A program made the position numbers and the translations under genes. From the NCBI GenBank assembly GCA_023144005.1, contig JAGLGN010000006.1, positions 84,440-148,439 of the forward strand: a stretch of DNA of 64,000 bases. Reading direction: 5' to 3'. The notes below the pieces were generated by a model that saw nothing but the letters and a program-made list of their open reading frames with translations, was not told the DNA's origin and made no database searches. Below, in pieces: positions 1-10,478 of this stretch. Positions within the stretch are counted from its first letter, which is position 1, and each line of letters opens with the position of its first letter. Source of the DNA: a bacterium. GTDB taxonomy: Bacteria; AUK180.

Positions 1-1385
1 GACAACGGATTTGTATATAAAGTTATATTACCGTAAGCATCATATTCATATGATTCAAGATAATCAATTTCTTGATCATCTTCTGGAGACTTTCGAGTTC
101 TTGTTGCTTGTTCAAGATTTAGTTTCTCTTTATCAACCCAATCCTGATGAGGAGGTCCATCAATAACCCAGTCATTTACAGTAACAACACCGGGTTGCTC
201 ACTTCTCACCATTTTGAATGTATAAATAAATTCTCCAGCAGCTTCAGTGTTATTAATATAGAATTTTTCAAACCAAAATTTGCTCAAATATCCGTTTGGG
301 TCGGTTACTTCCGTATAATGAAGGTATATTCTACCCCAATAAGGATCTGCACATGCTTCACCTTCATCATATGTATTTTTCACTAGATCAAATCTATATG
401 TAGATACTTCATCTGAATTTTCTGCACTTTTTAGAGTTTTTGTAAGCTGCAATCCTTGAAGAAATTCAGAAGTACAAATACTGCCGTTCAATTTTTCCTC
501 GTTTTCAATTGTATCAAATGACAGGTAGTCATATTTAACAATAGCACCAGATGAATATGTAATTTCCGTAAGCTTCCATTGGAAATCATTGTAAATATCT
601 GTATCATAGAGCTCATAGGAGTACTTTGTTTCCCGGCCATTTGGATTAACGACTTTTGTTAATAACGAATTATCGTCATATTCATATGAAAAAGATATTT
701 CCACCTCTTCATGATTCTTATATTTAATTCTACTGATCAAACCCTTATCGGCATCGAAATATTCAAATGTGTAGTCATATCTCCCCGCTGAATCAAATAC
801 CGATACTATCTGAAATGGTGGCAAGGGACTTCTAATTAATCGAATATTATTATCATTCTTGTCCAGAATCTTTATTGGAAGTCCATGAAAATTGAAGGTA
901 ATCTTCGTCCCATTTGGTTTAGCTAATACCCATGTATTAGTTGTATCTTCATATATCAGTTTATCGCGGACTCCTGGCTCCAATGGGATTCCCTCATCTG
1001 ACGGGTGTCCCGTCATGAAATAGGTTTGTCGAGAACCATCTCCATAGATTACTATGGCTTTATTACTTGCGCTGGGATAATCTGTTTCAATACGATTAAT
1101 TCCATTTACACTGAACGACCATTCGCAATTCTGATATCGCAAATTGCTATTATATGTTCTAGTAATAATTAATGGGATTCCAACTCCAGGTGCTGAAACA
1201 TCTGTGTGTCGAATAATAATATTACCGTTAAACAGATTAATATCCTCTTCCGTACGATCGCTGGCAAATGCCTGCAATGGAGAATAACCAAGTCCATTTA
1301 CACCCGGTTCAGTCGGCTCTGCAACTGAATAGCAATTAAGCCCGATTATTAGAAGTAATAATACAATTGAAAATTTAGTTTTCAT
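1..1385 (-). CDS. RHS/YD-repeat secreted protein, N-terminal part, runs off the window
   Basis: From an ATG at 1385 preceded by GGGAGAGAGGA, a frame stays open for 461 codons to the window edge. Residues 1-18 are a lipoprotein-like signal (hydrophobic run, then LIIGLNC); the lipobox is imperfect because Asn precedes Cys18. Residues 66-80 read GVGIPLIITRTYNSN, which resembles the start of the beta-cage region of RHS/YD-repeat proteins. Aromatic, Gly-rich strands follow (for example SYEYDDNSLL and VNPNGRETKYSYE), ending in YEYDAYGNITLYTNP at the edge. RHS-type proteins form large shells that often carry a toxin or adhesin tip at the C-terminus, which is missing here. Base composition is clearly more AT-rich than the neighbouring 2879-residue gene, hinting at transfer. 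The family call is by pattern; the lipoprotein call is weaker. Confidence 0.82.
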   Translation of the reverse strand, partial: MKTKFSIVLLLLIIGLNCYSVAEPTEPGVNGLGYSPLQAFASDRTEEDINLFNGNIIIRHTDVSAPGVGIPLIITRTYNSNLRYQNCEWSFSVNGINRIETDYPSASNKAIVIYGDGSRQTYFMTGHPSDEGIPLEPGVRDKLIYEDTTNTWVLAKPNGTKITFNFHGLPIKILDKNDNNIRLIRSPLPPFQIVSVFDSAGRYDYTFEYFDADKGLISRIKYKNHEEVEISFSYEYDDNSLLTKVVNPNGRETKYSYELYDTDIYNDFQWKLTEITYSSGAIVKYDYLSFDTIENEEKLNGSICTSEFLQGLQLTKTLKSAENSDEVSTYRFDLVKNTYDEGEACADPYWGRIYLHYTEVTDPNGYLSKFWFEKFYINNTEAAGEFIYTFKMVRSEQPGVVTVNDWVIDGPPHQDWVDKEKLNLEQATRTRKSPEDDQEIDYLESYEYDAYGNITLYTNPL

Positions 1386-1416
1386 TCCTCTCTCCCAATT
1401 TATCTACATATGCTAT

Positions 1417-1446
1417 ATTATACACTTAATCGTTATTTAAAATCAA
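1417..1446 (-). promoter_or_regulatory. Promoter of the RHS-type gene
   Basis: On the minus strand, a -35 TTGATT (1441-1446) and a -10 TATAAT (1417-1422) are separated by 18 bases. The ATG at 1385 follows after an AT-rich leader with a purine-rich ribosome site. Confidence 0.5.
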
Positions 1447-1544
1447 TAGAATCTCGTCTCTTTTTGGAAATTCTCAAGTTAATCAGAATCATGCAGAAAC
1501 CCGTTACTCTTTTGATGTAAAATTGATTGAAAACAATAATTTCA

Positions 1545-1564
1545 GGGAGGGTCGAAACCCTCCC
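1545..1564 (-). terminator. Hairpin terminator of the 2879-residue gene
   Basis: A perfect 8-bp stem, GGGAGGGT/ACCCTCCC, with a four-base loop that reads TTCG on the minus strand. It begins 10 bases past the stop codon of the gene ending at 1575. The downstream tract (TGAAATTATTGTTTTC on the minus strand) is only moderately T-rich, so termination could be partial. Confidence 0.6.
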
Positions 1565-1574
1565 CGTTTATACA

Positions 1575-4500
1575 TTATCTGATGATAGCGAATTTATAGT
1601 AATCCGATCCGGCTTCCGTCTCTATGACCAGTATATAAACACCCGATGCGAGCCTGTTGTCGTCATCATTGGTGGTATCCCAGTCGATCGTAGGATTGCC
1701 GGGATCTGAAATATCGACATCCGCGGTTTCAAATTCTCTGACCTTCTCTCCCGCGACATTGTAAATAGCCATGGTATCAAAGAGCGCAGGAATGTGATCG
1801 AAGAATATCTGCTCTGTAGTCACGGCAGGATTAGGATAGATCCTGACATCTTCAAAGACAAATGCCTTGCTCTCAACATAGCCGTACAAGCCGTATGTGG
1901 AGAAGTGATTCGTCTGAATGGTCAATGTATTCGCGTCAACATCCACTTCACCGCCGATGAGCTCCCATTGTGCGGGAGACAGCGTCGAATTGTAATACCA
2001 GACCTTGAGATTGCCTTCGTACACAGTGCTACCGTCAACATAGCCGTCCTGATCCGCATCCGCATATGCGATGACCATCGTAACGGGCTCGTCAAATGTA
2101 ATTCCGGCGTCATCCGCGTAGAACTCTCTGACCTCACCGGTCTCGACCATCTTGTCATCTGTTACCGCAGGGACAAAATCAGGAGGTGATACCGAAAGTG
2201 AAGTATTGTCCTGAAGCGCATCCGCGGGAACATGTACCTGAGTAAAGGAATTGTCAAAGAGGATACCTCCTGACGGGCCTACCTCGACCTGTGTCTCAAT
2301 GGGCAAGATCGAAAGCGTGTATGTGTCCCCTACCTTTGTAATATAGGTTATCTTATCACCGCCGGCGGGTGCCCAGCTCATGAACGCTTCATTGAAGGAA
2401 TTGTTCCCGATGATCTGAGGAATAAAATTAACATCGGCATCATCGGTAGCCAGCACAGGATCATCCCAATTTGTCATATAGGTATTGAAATTGACACCTG
2501 TTAACGAATCGGTAACTGCTGTACCGGATGAAACATCATTGAATATAGCATTGTCAAATAGGTCGTTCTCATCCTGCACATAGGAAATTATACCGCCATT
2601 CTCATTGTTTCCAAGTGACCAGGAAGGTGACCATTTGGGAAGAGTATTATATGCGGCGGAAGCATTCCCCGGAGCATGAGTGACAAGTGTCATTCTAGCA
2701 TCTCCAAGCACGGTAACCATATTGGACGGGCTGCCCGTTGCTTCACCGATTGCGGTATTAATGATCTCTTCCACATCGTTAAGAATGTATATCTGAGTAG
2801 AATCATCTGTCCTGGATTCGTAAACGAAAGCCACTTTCAGCTCGTCCGCGTCCGGATAACCGGCCGCCGGTCCCCACCACCATTTCGGCTGGAGACATCT
2901 CGATGCTGTGGCAGAATATTCGTCGGAAAGATGCGTCAGTTTGATAACAGATAGATCCTGATTATCCGCATCGATCGGGAGCGCGCCAAGATCTATCGCA
3001 TAAAGGTCGCCACCGATGGTGACCACCAGACGATCTGTCGAGTCCGGCTGCTGCGCGGCGGGACAATAATCAGGGTCATACCATCCATGCCATGTATCCG
3101 TTGTCAATTCAACTGGAGAGCCGGTGCCATCGTCAAGTCGCCTGAAAAGCCGGGAATGGTCTTCTGCGCTGTTATATGTCGCATAGTAAATATAACCGTC
3201 CGTGCCCCATGCGATCTGGCTGAAGTATAATACATCCTCAAGATTTGTGGTCAATTGCACAGGGGAATTCGATGTATTGGAAACATCAAGCGTGTACACA
3301 TTACAGACACCGTTTGAATCAGAAACATAAGCCACTTCTGTGCCGTCAGGTGACCACACAGGGAAGAGATCGTATCTTCCGCCTGTAACCGTGGTCGCAT
3401 CGAAGTTATTAACCTCATTCACGGCGATATTGATCCCGGATTCATAAGGAACCATAAATTTAGCGGTGAACGGAGCGACTATTGTAGTTCCAACTCCAAG
3501 GCCGTCCAGTATCGTTTCAGATACCGCTATCGTATATGTTTCACCGGGAATGAGATCCAGTCCCGGAATAACGCGGAGCACTCTGTTGTCGGTAAGGGCA
3601 TAGAAAGAATCAACGCCGGGATGAGGAGCACCGCTGTCCTTTGTCAGGGAGTATGCGGTCGTATCGCCCAGGGTATAACTGTCGAATGGGGCTGTGAATT
3701 CAACATTGATCTCTTTATATTTATCAGATGCTGTGGTATGTACCGAATACGCTTTTTTCACCGTAAGCGGCGGATATATCGAGACATCTATCGTATGCAC
3801 AGCGGATCCACTCAAAATAGAAGGATCATCAACAACCGTTACTCTGAGAGTTCTCGGTACCTGTCCGGTCGTCGGCTCATAGTCGATCAATCTTACCGTG
3901 CCGTCGCTGCCCACAAGGGCGCCGGTAACGGATACATCGTTGCCGCCGTCCACATTCGTGGCGCCGGTAAGCGTTGTTGTGTCAATATCTTCAGAGTTAT
4001 CCGCTACAAAATCATCGATCGTAAGTGTAATATCCAAAGTGGCATTGGGATCACCCTCAGGCGCTTGATTGCCGTATTCATCGACAAGCCGTATGGTGAA
4101 GGTCGCGGAATCTCCTACCAGTATACCATTGGAGAACGGGCCTTCAACCTCAATATGATCTCCCGCAAGAGCAACAAGGTTTACCTCGGGTGAATCATCG
4201 TATGGATAGACAATGTCGCTTCCGGAGAATTTTGTTCCGAATGGGAAATCGTTACCGGATGCCTTCGTACCCACCGTAATGTCATTTCCCGTTCCATATG
4301 TCAGGACCATTGTTTCATTCTGTGACATCGAAACGATCGGAATACTGATATGATTCCCCGAAATAGAGAATGACCCTATTACCGCGTCTTCGCTGGCAGA
4401 AATCGATATAAATGAGGTATCGGGTGCTGTCCAGCCGTCCGCAACGGGGAGAATATTGATAGATACAACGCCATCTGAAACAGGGCATTGAGGTACAAAT

Positions 4501-7500
4501 CTGAATTGCCATTTCGTGCCGGAATCCAGTATATCATGAGAAGATGTTAAGGTATATGCAAAACCGGCGATCGTATCGCTGACCTGCATAATTCCCGTAC
4601 CGTCATAATCCAGAACATTGGCGGCACCCGGAGAAAGAGTAGTGGTCCTCGCCCAATCATATAGATTATCAGAATCCGAGGCAAGTGATATTCTTACCAA
4701 AGAATCAGAGTAATTGTATAAAGAACTGTTGGAACAGTCTGATTCCTGCGGAGAAGCACCTTCGATCAGCCATTGGCCTTCAACTACAAGAGTCGGAACA
4801 TCCCCCGGGATATCCGTACCGACACCGTCATCATTTGCCCAGACCGCACAATCATAATAAACCGCTCCGTTCATCAAAGCCGCTTGGTCATCCGTATCGG
4901 TCAAGGGCGTATCATCGACATAAAGGTCAACAAATCCGTTGCCGTTCGTATCTCCGGTACCGTCTGTCTCATCCGGTTCTCCTACGATCCAGTGGACTAC
5001 AACATAGTCGCCCGTATGAACGGTAACAGCTGAACCAGCAAAAGAGGTATCCGTACCATCCATGTCCGTGATCAAAAAGGAAGAAATGTCGATACCGGCA
5101 CCGCCGACATCTTTTATGTATAATTCAACCCAGTCATGAGTTCCCCAATAATCGGAACTTGTAGAGCTGGATTCAAAATTCACTTCTGAGATCAATATTA
5201 TTCCGTCAAGAACCGTAACGACGGGATTATTGGCAACTTCATAAGGGAATTCGCCGACTACCTTTGAACCTGAATAGTATATGTATCCGCCGAGAGCAGC
5301 TGGAGAAGTAACGCTTACGAATTCAAGCGCCGAAGTAGCGCCGGGCTCAAGGTAATCACCTGTAAATCCATCGACCCAGATTGCAGTACCGCCGCCGGCC
5401 GCCGCACCGTAAGTGCCGACAGTATGCAAACCGCCATCGGTTCCAAGAAGGTTTATCGTCCAGCCGTTGGGATCGCCGAAGGCCGCAGGGACAACTGTAT
5501 AATACATCTCGATCGGCTCTGTTGCGGTCACAAATTCCAGCGTAAAGTCATAAGAAGTACTTGGCCGGACCTTATTCGGGGTCACGAACATCTTTCCGCT
5601 TGGTACAGGAGTTGTATTGGGCATACCCGGGGTCGGGCTGCCGTTGGCAATAACACTCCAATCAACTTTATCGTTTGTGTCTGTGGAATCACCGTCTCTG
5701 GCAATACTTCCGTTCGTACCGTCATTATTGATGCATACTGCGTCATTCTCGCGGTCATCAGCGGACACGGAACCGACAATACAAGAGCCGGGGGCATAAT
5801 CATACCACTCGCCGTTTTCCTGAGCGGCGTCAAAGAATGTCGTGGTTGCGGACCAATTCCCGGGGCAGCTCGTCCAGTCAGCCCAGGCGACAAAGTCAAG
5901 GATGTGATCGCCGGAATCTTTTAATGTCAGATACGAATCACCGCTGCTGAGAGCGAGCCCATTATCATAGATACGGGCAACATTGTCAACGACCTGTGCT
6001 TCCGAATCATTTGAACCGGTCGTCCCTTCGATGAGAAGGTACTGACCTGTTTTTATTATCACACTCGGAAGTGTAACCTCCGCACCGTTCTCCTCATAAA
6101 TTATATATCCGTCCAGATCAATACCGTTACCACCATTTGTATCGTCAAGGCAGTAGATTTCGATCCAGTCCCATTCCAATTTAATGCCTCTGAAATAATT
6201 AATACTGGTCGTGGAACCGTAATAGCAGACCTCATTTATTACAAGAAGCGGAAGGTTGGCATTTCCTGAGCCGGGAGTAGGCGAGCCCTCTATCAGCCAG
6301 TCCTCTATCTGATTATTGTCAAAACCATCGGACTTCCTGGCAAATGAATATAATTCTTTCGCAACAGGGTCCAAAAGATCTGAATTAAGGAAATCTGTTG
6401 TTTCGACAGTACCCAATACAGCATAGTCCTCCCATTGATTATTGTCGATAAGGATCGTGAAATCTGTCGTTTCGCCGGTTCTGAATGAGGCATCACCATG
6501 CTCCGCCCATCCGACCGCGTCAACAAATCTGTCCAGATTATCCTTTAGTACCACCTGCTCATCTGTCGCTATCATCTGACCGTTTTCAGCGCCGTTCACA
6601 TAAATGTCCCATTTCGTATCACCTTTGCCTGTACCATCCGTCTCGTCTGTTGAACTTAAGGGCGTTTCCCATGTAACAAGAAGCAGATCGCCGTCCGCAA
6701 GTGTGATATCCGGCAGCACCTTGATCTTATCATTCGGAGTATCGCTGTCGCTGAATCTTGTAAGATACCAGTTCTGTACATTTATTGGTCCGCCGGAAGC
6801 GCAATATATCTCTATCCAATCCTCTGTATTATCGCCTCTGAAGAAAACTTCATTAATAACAACAACACCCGCCCTAATATTTATAGCCGGCGTGGGTGAG
6901 ACCTCGGAAAGCTCTGGTGCATTTGGATTTGAATCCCAGTCAACCTTTGTAGTAAAGGCGGTGGGGCCGGCTGATGACGGTGAAGTGAAATTTGTGAATA
7001 CGAAATCCACAGATTCAGTACCGCCGGTACCGCCGGATATGATCTCCTCTGTCGAGGGACATATGAGTTTTACCCAGGTACCGCCCGTTTCGGCAGTAAA
7101 TGTGACATCGGTAACAAGATTGTAATAATGACCGTCATTTCTTTTTACGATGGTATTCGCCGAAGACGGCGCGGGAGACCATGTATCCGGAAACCATACA
7201 CTCACCTTGGTCATATTATCACCGGAGGTGCCGTTATGTGTTACGGTCAATGTAATTGTTTTCACTTCATTGGTCGAACATGTAAGCGGGACTATATCAG
7301 CATCCGCCGGAGTAATATTCGCCGAAGGGCCATAACGCGCTCTGAATTCCTGATAGAATTCATTCGCTACATTGGCGTCATGTATAATGATCGTATTCTC
7401 ATCATTGTCGCCGGTAACATCGGTAGCGTTTGTCCAGTTAGTCGAACCCGTAATGACCACAGGGTCCGAGCGCACGCTGTCACAGTCGATTATCATATAT

Positions 7501-10214
7501 TTATGGTGAAGAAGGCCGGGGACACTGTCTTTTTTGACATCCATACCGTCAGCGACCATATCGCTGTATTTAGAATATGAACTGCCGGCCTGGAAAGAAT
7601 CGAAAACACCTTCAACCTGAACACCGGAAAGCCATCTGTTCTTTATAGCTGAGTAGATATTGGCGTTCGTGAATGTGAATACGCAGAAATATATCGAGCT
7701 GTGAGCATTATTGATGGCGGTGATCATCTTCTGATGAATATCGTCATTCGGCGCCATATAGATCTCAACATTATTATCGGAACGGCCGAATTGAACCTTC
7801 TTACCACCGCCGACCGTAAATTCATGATATCTTGTGCCTATTCCCGAATATGTTTTACCGCCGCCTGAACGGCCGGCCCAGAACTCATTCATCTCCTGAG
7901 TATAAAGGGTCGCTACATCATAATCCTGGAAATAAATGACATTCTGCGCGTCATTCGTCGTTCCCGACGCATTTATATTCCAAGAACCGGTCATTATGAG
8001 ATTCTTTACGGGAGATGTCGCATGATCATAATCAAGTACGATAAATTTATTATGTGAAAGTCCGGTATCGCCTGAGCCGTCATCGGCGTCATTTCGAACC
8101 GCTGCACCGCCGTATGCGGATTCAAGGTCCGAGTGGAAATCATTTTCACTGTCCCAATAATATTTTTCTGTCCACCAGCGGAAATTTGCAAAACTGCCGT
8201 CAACGAGTTCGGTTTCAAGGGATTGAATTCCGGCAGTATAGAATGCGCCGTCCACATAATCCAGAGCACTGCCGATCCTGTTTTCCAATTGATTATCAAG
8301 TGAAGTGCCCAGACTCATGCCGAGCGTGGTGGCCTGTAATTGCGTTGTTGCGGCATAGGTCTGATCCACCGAATCATTAAAATACACTGTGTACCATTTG
8401 GTATTTGTCATATTGACCGTTATGGGAGAAGTAGTGTCAAGCTCACCCGGTGTGGAGGGATCTGATGCGGATGATTTTATTATAAATCCGTTATCCGAAG
8501 TGCTTGATGATGCCTCCATACCCTTGAATCTGAATTGAAGATATGAAGGGTTGGCAAGCGGAGAATTACTATTATAAGCGTAATAATCGTATGTGATCTC
8601 CTGTCCGGAAACAGTAAAATATGCAATATCTTCCGAAAGAGAAGTAACACCGTCCAGAAGGACATCAACATTGTCCGTGGTAGGAGGCGACCAATTGCTC
8701 GGAACCGTTATGCTCACCTTGTAGATATCATAGGTCGCGCCGGGAGTATAATTTATATAAACATAACTTCCGATACCACCCGCGAATATTGGGTCATTGT
8801 CCTGATAATTGAGGGCGGCGGTTCCGCTTCCGTCACCTGCTCCGGGAGTATAAACATTGACGGTCGGGGATGTCCCGATCTCTGTCAGCGTCCCGCCGGA
8901 GCCCTTTGATTTAGTCGTAAAAGTATATAGAGCATCTGTGGAGGATGTTGCTCCGCTACCTGAACCGGAAGTGTCTCCGTATTTTAATGTAAAGGTCTCG
9001 GCAGCCTCAAGATTCGTACAATCCACCAGAAGCGTCCATGGGCCGGTGCCGGATATTCCGTTGAGGGAACAGGTAGCCCCCGCTCCGGAAGTAACGGTAA
9101 CATAGCCGTCATTGTTTGAATTGGTGGAGGGAGTTGTCCAGGTTGCCGGAACTGTTATCTCCACTTGGCCTCCTGAAAGATCGGCCTGGGCGGTGAAAAG
9201 GAAGGAGAACTCCGTAAGAACTCCATTTTCGGCTGAAGTAGGATCGACGGGACATGTTCCGGAACCGTCCGTACTGACTGTTGTAAAGGTAAATACATAG
9301 CTCGGACCTTCACCACCGTCGGCATCGCCGTCGAGGCCATTGCCGGATGTATCCTGCGCGCCGCTTGTTATGGTTACCGTATAAAGCTGGCCCTGGGCGA
9401 AGGTGTCATGAACCACTGTCATCTGAGAGTCCGCGGCATTCCATGAAAATACCTTGCCGGTTACATCAGGAACTATTGAGAATGCTGACTCAGCCGTAGA
9501 GGTATTCATTGCCTCGTCAAAAACGATTATGATATCCTGGCCGAGTGATACGGATGTCGCACCCGAATTCGGGGTAGTATCTATTACCTGGGGTGGGACC
9601 GTCTCGCCGCCGCCGCATGTACTGTTCATACAGGAATTGGCTTGTCCGGGAGTACCGTTGATCGAAGGCTCACCGTTTTTCGTGACTCCATCATTTGTAG
9701 CCCAATTTGAACTAACTGTACCATCTGAACATGGGTCTATTCTTTCCATGGTATAGAATCCTGCTGCTACACCAGCAAACCAGGTACCGCTATTATCATC
9801 GGCAGTATCGATCACATTGCCACCACCATTCTGGGCATCATAAAGAATTATCTCATCTCCGCCTACATTCAATCCGATCGTGGCATCCCATATCTCTTCG
9901 GTGGCGCCAGAAGTAAAAACATTAACATCATTGGCGTAAACAAGATAACCGCCCGCTGGAATAACTGTAGTGCTTTCACCATCGGCTACAGAAAAATTAA
10001 GAGTAACTCCCGTATCTGCACCGTAAATAGACCAGTTGGCGATATCTATATCACTTCCTGTTGTATTGTAGAATTCTATCCACTCATCTGATGTACTTGC
10101 GGAGGTTCCCATCCAGGAAATTTCATTGATTACAACATCGCCGGCAGAGGCTGCGAAAAGCAAAGAAGATGCGAGAAGCATCATAAAAACAATTGTCAAA
10201 AAGCGTTTATACAT
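1575..10214 (-). CDS. Giant secreted protein: lamin-tail domains, paired PLD HKD motifs, TolB-like propeller, sorting-like tail
   Basis: 2879 residues; the ATG at 10214 has AGGAG six bases upstream. Residues 1-23 are a signal peptide ending FAASA. Domains by motif: lamin-tail domain (LTD) 1 near 24-190 (VVINEISWMG, DEWIEFYN); an SbsA-type Ig domain near 205-310; phospholipase-D-type motifs HNKFIVLDYD near 720 and HHKYMIIDCD near 903, each followed by TGSxNW-like strands; LTDs near 1111, 1323 and 1671 (VVINEVFF, LVINEVCYYG, ILISEVNF); TolB/WD40-like propeller strands from about 2271 (FPVWSPDGTEVAYVSD); a ZU5-like segment near 2650; and a C-terminal FlgD/T9SS-like module (RIYPNPA ... LASGVYILVIE) ending at 2879. 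Two HKD halves make one active site in secreted PLD-type nucleases and phospholipases, so an extracellular nuclease or phospholipase activity is inferred. The tail suggests surface export or anchoring. The substrate is unknown. Confidence 0.9.
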   Translation of the reverse strand: MYKRFLTIVFMMLLASSLLFAASAGDVVINEISWMGTSASTSDEWIEFYNTTGSDIDIANWSIYGADTGVTLNFSVADGESTTVIPAGGYLVYANDVNVFTSGATEEIWDATIGLNVGGDEIILYDAQNGGGNVIDTADDNSGTWFAGVAAGFYTMERIDPCSDGTVSSNWATNDGVTKNGEPSINGTPGQANSCMNSTCGGGETVPPQVIDTTPNSGATSVSLGQDIIIVFDEAMNTSTAESAFSIVPDVTGKVFSWNAADSQMTVVHDTFAQGQLYTVTITSGAQDTSGNGLDGDADGGEGPSYVFTFTTVSTDGSGTCPVDPTSAENGVLTEFSFLFTAQADLSGGQVEITVPATWTTPSTNSNNDGYVTVTSGAGATCSLNGISGTGPWTLLVDCTNLEAAETFTLKYGDTSGSGSGATSSTDALYTFTTKSKGSGGTLTEIGTSPTVNVYTPGAGDGSGTAALNYQDNDPIFAGGIGSYVYINYTPGATYDIYKVSITVPSNWSPPTTDNVDVLLDGVTSLSEDIAYFTVSGQEITYDYYAYNSNSPLANPSYLQFRFKGMEASSSTSDNGFIIKSSASDPSTPGELDTTSPITVNMTNTKWYTVYFNDSVDQTYAATTQLQATTLGMSLGTSLDNQLENRIGSALDYVDGAFYTAGIQSLETELVDGSFANFRWWTEKYYWDSENDFHSDLESAYGGAAVRNDADDGSGDTGLSHNKFIVLDYDHATSPVKNLIMTGSWNINASGTTNDAQNVIYFQDYDVATLYTQEMNEFWAGRSGGGKTYSGIGTRYHEFTVGGGKKVQFGRSDNNVEIYMAPNDDIHQKMITAINNAHSSIYFCVFTFTNANIYSAIKNRWLSGVQVEGVFDSFQAGSSYSKYSDMVADGMDVKKDSVPGLLHHKYMIIDCDSVRSDPVVITGSTNWTNATDVTGDNDENTIIIHDANVANEFYQEFRARYGPSANITPADADIVPLTCSTNEVKTITLTVTHNGTSGDNMTKVSVWFPDTWSPAPSSANTIVKRNDGHYYNLVTDVTFTAETGGTWVKLICPSTEEIISGGTGGTESVDFVFTNFTSPSSAGPTAFTTKVDWDSNPNAPELSEVSPTPAINIRAGVVVINEVFFRGDNTEDWIEIYCASGGPINVQNWYLTRFSDSDTPNDKIKVLPDITLADGDLLLVTWETPLSSTDETDGTGKGDTKWDIYVNGAENGQMIATDEQVVLKDNLDRFVDAVGWAEHGDASFRTGETTDFTILIDNNQWEDYAVLGTVETTDFLNSDLLDPVAKELYSFARKSDGFDNNQIEDWLIEGSPTPGSGNANLPLLVINEVCYYGSTTSINYFRGIKLEWDWIEIYCLDDTNGGNGIDLDGYIIYEENGAEVTLPSVIIKTGQYLLIEGTTGSNDSEAQVVDNVARIYDNGLALSSGDSYLTLKDSGDHILDFVAWADWTSCPGNWSATTTFFDAAQENGEWYDYAPGSCIVGSVSADDRENDAVCINNDGTNGSIARDGDSTDTNDKVDWSVIANGSPTPGMPNTTPVPSGKMFVTPNKVRPSTSYDFTLEFVTATEPIEMYYTVVPAAFGDPNGWTINLLGTDGGLHTVGTYGAAAGGGTAIWVDGFTGDYLEPGATSALEFVSVTSPAALGGYIYYSGSKVVGEFPYEVANNPVVTVLDGIILISEVNFESSSTSSDYWGTHDWVELYIKDVGGAGIDISSFLITDMDGTDTSFAGSAVTVHTGDYVVVHWIVGEPDETDGTGDTNGNGFVDLYVDDTPLTDTDDQAALMNGAVYYDCAVWANDDGVGTDIPGDVPTLVVEGQWLIEGASPQESDCSNSSLYNYSDSLVRISLASDSDNLYDWARTTTLSPGAANVLDYDGTGIMQVSDTIAGFAYTLTSSHDILDSGTKWQFRFVPQCPVSDGVVSINILPVADGWTAPDTSFISISASEDAVIGSFSISGNHISIPIVSMSQNETMVLTYGTGNDITVGTKASGNDFPFGTKFSGSDIVYPYDDSPEVNLVALAGDHIEVEGPFSNGILVGDSATFTIRLVDEYGNQAPEGDPNATLDITLTIDDFVADNSEDIDTTTLTGATNVDGGNDVSVTGALVGSDGTVRLIDYEPTTGQVPRTLRVTVVDDPSILSGSAVHTIDVSIYPPLTVKKAYSVHTTASDKYKEINVEFTAPFDSYTLGDTTAYSLTKDSGAPHPGVDSFYALTDNRVLRVIPGLDLIPGETYTIAVSETILDGLGVGTTIVAPFTAKFMVPYESGINIAVNEVNNFDATTVTGGRYDLFPVWSPDGTEVAYVSDSNGVCNVYTLDVSNTSNSPVQLTTNLEDVLYFSQIAWGTDGYIYYATYNSAEDHSRLFRRLDDGTGSPVELTTDTWHGWYDPDYCPAAQQPDSTDRLVVTIGGDLYAIDLGALPIDADNQDLSVIKLTHLSDEYSATASRCLQPKWWWGPAAGYPDADELKVAFVYESRTDDSTQIYILNDVEEIINTAIGEATGSPSNMVTVLGDARMTLVTHAPGNASAAYNTLPKWSPSWSLGNNENGGIISYVQDENDLFDNAIFNDVSSGTAVTDSLTGVNFNTYMTNWDDPVLATDDADVNFIPQIIGNNSFNEAFMSWAPAGGDKITYITKVGDTYTLSILPIETQVEVGPSGGILFDNSFTQVHVPADALQDNTSLSVSPPDFVPAVTDDKMVETGEVREFYADDAGITFDEPVTMVIAYADADQDGYVDGSTVYEGNLKVWYYNSTLSPAQWELIGGEVDVDANTLTIQTNHFSTYGLYGYVESKAFVFEDVRIYPNPAVTTEQIFFDHIPALFDTMAIYNVAGEKVREFETADVDISDPGNPTIDWDTTNDDDNRLASGVYILVIETEAGSDYYKFAIIR

Positions 10215-10444
10215 AAAGAACTCCTATTATATATATATTTATGGAATATAATAAGCCTTAATTAAGTGCAATTTCTGTACCATACGATATGTAGTTTTCC
10301 ATCCCCCGATATACTTGCTATCTCGTAGTTTTATGGTATTTACAATTTCCATTTTCTGGAATCCATTTCATTTTTCTGGTATTTTCAGAAATCCTTGCTA
10401 TTTCTTGTTATGTTCGCCCTTTTTCCTTATTTCAATAATATCTA

Positions 10445-10473
10445 TTGACTTTTTCTTGGCTTTTTGCTATAGT
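10445..10473 (+). promoter_or_regulatory. Promoter of the fur-rbr operon (predicted leaderless)
   Basis: -35 TTGACT (10445-10450), 17-base spacer, -10 TATAGT (10468-10473). Only five bases separate the -10 from the ATG at 10479 and there is no Shine-Dalgarno, so transcription should start at or within a few bases of the start codon. A weak inverted repeat TTATT-TC-AATAA lies at 10427-10438 and could be an operator, but it is too short to rely on. Confidence 0.6.
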
Positions 10474-10478
10474 ATCAC

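Noticed and set aside
10215..10478. Regulatory structure between the giant gene and fur
   Set aside because: A 6-bp inverted repeat TTTCTG/CAGAAA (10373-10391) and two CTTGCTAT words are present but too weak to call beyond the fur promoter.
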